DNA of 64,000 nucleotides from Eulemur rufifrons (Eukaryota; Chordata; Mammalia; Primates; Lemuridae). Position 1 is the first letter of the stretch. Every line of letters begins with the position of its first letter. Shown here in pieces: positions 61,925-64,000 of this stretch. The stretch covers positions 51,852,001-51,916,000 of the forward strand of contig NC_091010.1 in NCBI RefSeq assembly GCF_041146395.1. The letters are read 5' to 3'. A model generated the notes under the pieces. That model was given only the letters and a program-made list of their open reading frames with translations, had not been told where the DNA came from and ran no database searches. A program made the translations under genes and the position numbers.

Positions 61925-62497
61925 GTGGGACAGGTTTTAAGGCGGCCTTCATGATTCCTGCCTTCTGGCATTCATGCCCTTGTGAAATGCCCTCACCTAG
62001 AGGAGAGATGGGACCTGGGACTTACTTCTAACCAATGGAGTATGGCAAAGGTTATAATGATCACATAAGTGCTTGTACCTCCCTTGCTAGAGTCTCTCCC
62101 TCTCCCTTGCTGGCCTTGAAGAAGTAAGGCACCATGTTGTAGGAGGGCCTCTAGAGAGGGTCATGTGACAAAGATTTGCAACTGGCCTCTAGTTGCTGTA
62201 AACAGCCCATGACCAACAGTCAGCAAGAAGCCAGGGGCATACATCCTTCAGCCTCAAGGAAATGAATTCCACCAACAACCTGAGTAGGCTTGTAAACAGT
62301 TTCTTCTCCAAACCAGCCTCCCGATAAGCATGTAGCTTGGGTGAACTTTGATTACAGCCTTCTGAGACCCTGAGCAGAGAACCCAGTTAAGCCATGCCAA
62401 TGCTCCTAACTCACAGAACTGTGAGATGACAAATGTGTGTTGTTTTACACTTCTAAGTGTTTGGTAAGTTGTTATGCAGCAATAGAAAACTAATACA
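61925..62497 (+). mobile_element. MLT1-family LTR (ERVL-MaLR)
   Basis: 'cttctaaccaatggagtatg', 'gcctctagttgctgtaaaca', 'agccaggggcatacatcctt' and 'aactgtgagatgacaaatgt', ending 'cagcaatagaaaactaatac', match an older MLT1 subfamily. It is a solo LTR with no internal sequence. Confidence 0.75.
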
Positions 62498-62499
62498 CA

Positions 62500-63080
62500 G
62501 AAAAGGACTAACCATCAAACTGTACTATCTGGATATGACTGTGGCCTGGGTCATTGCAAAGGGAGATGACAAGGAATGCTAAGATTAAGACCCTGCCATA
62601 TTATGTTTCCATGAGTCACCCGTTATGGATAATTCCAGTGTGTCATTTCTTTAAGGTAGACATTCAGAGCTATAAGGAAGTTCTTAAAGAAGAAGAAATT
62701 TGTTCATCATAACCCTGAAACTTTTCTTTTGTTGACTCCTCTGAACAAGTGAATTTAAAAAAGAAAAAACTTGTTCTTCCTAGAGTGTGGATCAATAACT
62801 AATTTGAAAACTAAATCACTAGGCCTGGTTAGATGGTTTGTAAGTAATAGCAGTGCCTAAGCAACAAAAGAAACACACTGTCCAGTTAACTGTCCATTCA
62901 CTCAGTTGATTCCATTGGTGTTACTTTTCATTTGTCAGAAGTGGAATTATTACAGTAGATATACCTTAAACCTTTATGACTTATTAAAGTGAGCACAATG
63001 AAAATAGCAGCCAACTTTTTCTGGGACTTCATTGTATCCGAAGATAAAATGACATAATTGATGCTTTTATGTGTTTCCTA
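62500..63080. other. No recognised gene or repeat
   Basis: Nothing supported. Confidence 0.5.
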
Positions 63081-63084
63081 TTAG

Positions 63085-63492
63085 AGTGATACTAGAGTCC
63101 CATAGATGGGTTTGAATTCCAGCTTAGTCCTTTATTAACTATAAGAAACTGGATGAGCCATATACTTTCCGTAAGCACCTAATGCAGCTGGTATGGTGGT
63201 AGCAATTCTTAAATCATGATCTTGTGAGAAAGCTTGAAAGTGAAGATGTATATTAGTTAAGATTGGGGCTTTTGCCACCAGACAATCCTTTGATTTAAGG
63301 CTCAAACTTTTATGAGCTGTGTCCATGAGTGATTATCTTCACCCTACTAAGCCTCAACTTCTTGGGTATAACATGAGTGTTTTAATGCCTACACCACTCA
63401 TTTTTCATGGAGATTAAGTAACATAATACATAAAAACACTTGGCCTAGGGTCTGATACACAGTAAATATTCAATAAATGTTATGTGTTATTA
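63085..63492 (+). mobile_element. MIR SINE relic, possibly two
   Basis: 'gggtttgaattccagcttag' and 'ctataagaaactggatgagc' form one core. 'aagcctcaacttcttgggta' and 'gtctgatacacagtaaatat' followed by 'tcaataaatgtta' form another core and end. The pair may be two tandem MIRs or one with a duplication. Confidence 0.6.
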
Positions 63493-63494
63493 CT

Positions 63495-64000
63495 ACATGA
63501 AAATACCTAACATACCATAGATGCATTATTTAGTTCCCTTCTCCATGCACTTTTATCACCCTTCCCTCTGTCTCATTCCCACCCTACAGTTCAGAGATAA
63601 TTATTCTGGAAAGTCCTGGGATTCCACAAAGCTGTAAGAGATTCAATACAAAAATATGTTCAATTAACAGTCTCTGAAAAGGTGAGTACACTAAAATCTA
63701 AAAGAAAGGTGCATTCAAAATGTCAAGGTGCTTGGGGAAATAGAGAATAGTATTTCAATTTCTTGCCGGACCCTGCCTAGAAAATATAAATAGCTGTATT
63801 CCAATCCGTAATAAGTGCCTATGATGTGAATTCCACTCTCCTAAGTATCACGTATAACTCAAAAAAATAAAATAAAAAGCAAGTTGCTTCCTTCCATCAT
63901 TTTATTTGCAATTTACTTGAAGAAAACATTTGATTACTACTGCCATGTAATTTATAAATGTCTAATAAAATTATAGGTGGAGAGAATAAACATTCCATTT
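63495..64000. other. No recognised gene or repeat
   Basis: Nothing supported. Confidence 0.5.

Overview
The window looks like intergenic or intronic DNA from a primate, most likely a strepsirrhine (lemur or loris group). The clue is the Alu on the minus strand at 30783-31129. Its linker between the two arms is a long AT-rich stretch with a tail typical of strepsirrhine Alus as I know them, rather than of human Alus. I found no host protein-coding exon, tRNA, rRNA or CRISPR array. Nearly all recognisable content is interspersed repeat. The many short open frames are chance frames or relics of L1.

The main feature is a complete L1 (LINE-1) retrotransposon on the + strand at about 47682-55094. 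It has a perfect 16-bp target-site duplication (TSD) on both sides (47666-47681 and 55095-55110). It has a long 5' UTR of about 2.1 kb, intact ORF1 (334 aa), intact ORF2 (1292 aa, with all endonuclease and reverse transcriptase catalytic residues I checked), a G-rich 3' UTR and a poly(A) tail. It appears young and may be able to move. Its 5' UTR is elaborate: a YY1-type start, a degenerate duplicated block, three 71-bp tandem repeats each carrying a GC box and an AATAAA, and a polypyrimidine tract of about 230 bp. ORF1 and ORF2 lie in the same frame and only one TAA codon separates them.

Layout. 0-9.2 kb: L2 pieces, a TA-flanked Tigger-like element, a hAT-type MITE, an MLT1 LTR, an L1 3' fragment, and an antisense L1 split by a TA-inserted MITE. 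9.7-20 kb: an Alu, then old MIR, L2, MER5A and CR1/L3 pieces in otherwise unannotated DNA. 20-30 kb: sparse MIR and L2. 30.8-31.2 kb: the minus-strand Alu with a 14-bp TSD and a (CAG)n tract. 34-38.7 kb: an MST solo LTR with TSD, a 5'-truncated L1 with a 15-bp TSD, a permuted L1 scrap and two MER5A pieces. 39-45.7 kb: CR1/L3, an MLT2 LTR, two antisense L1s and an MLT1 end. 47.7-55.1 kb: the full-length L1. 55.1-64 kb: CR1/L3 interrupted by L1, MIR, L2 and an MLT1 LTR.

Repeat family names come from recognising consensus-like phrases by eye. Class-level calls are firmer than subfamily names, and no identity values were computed.
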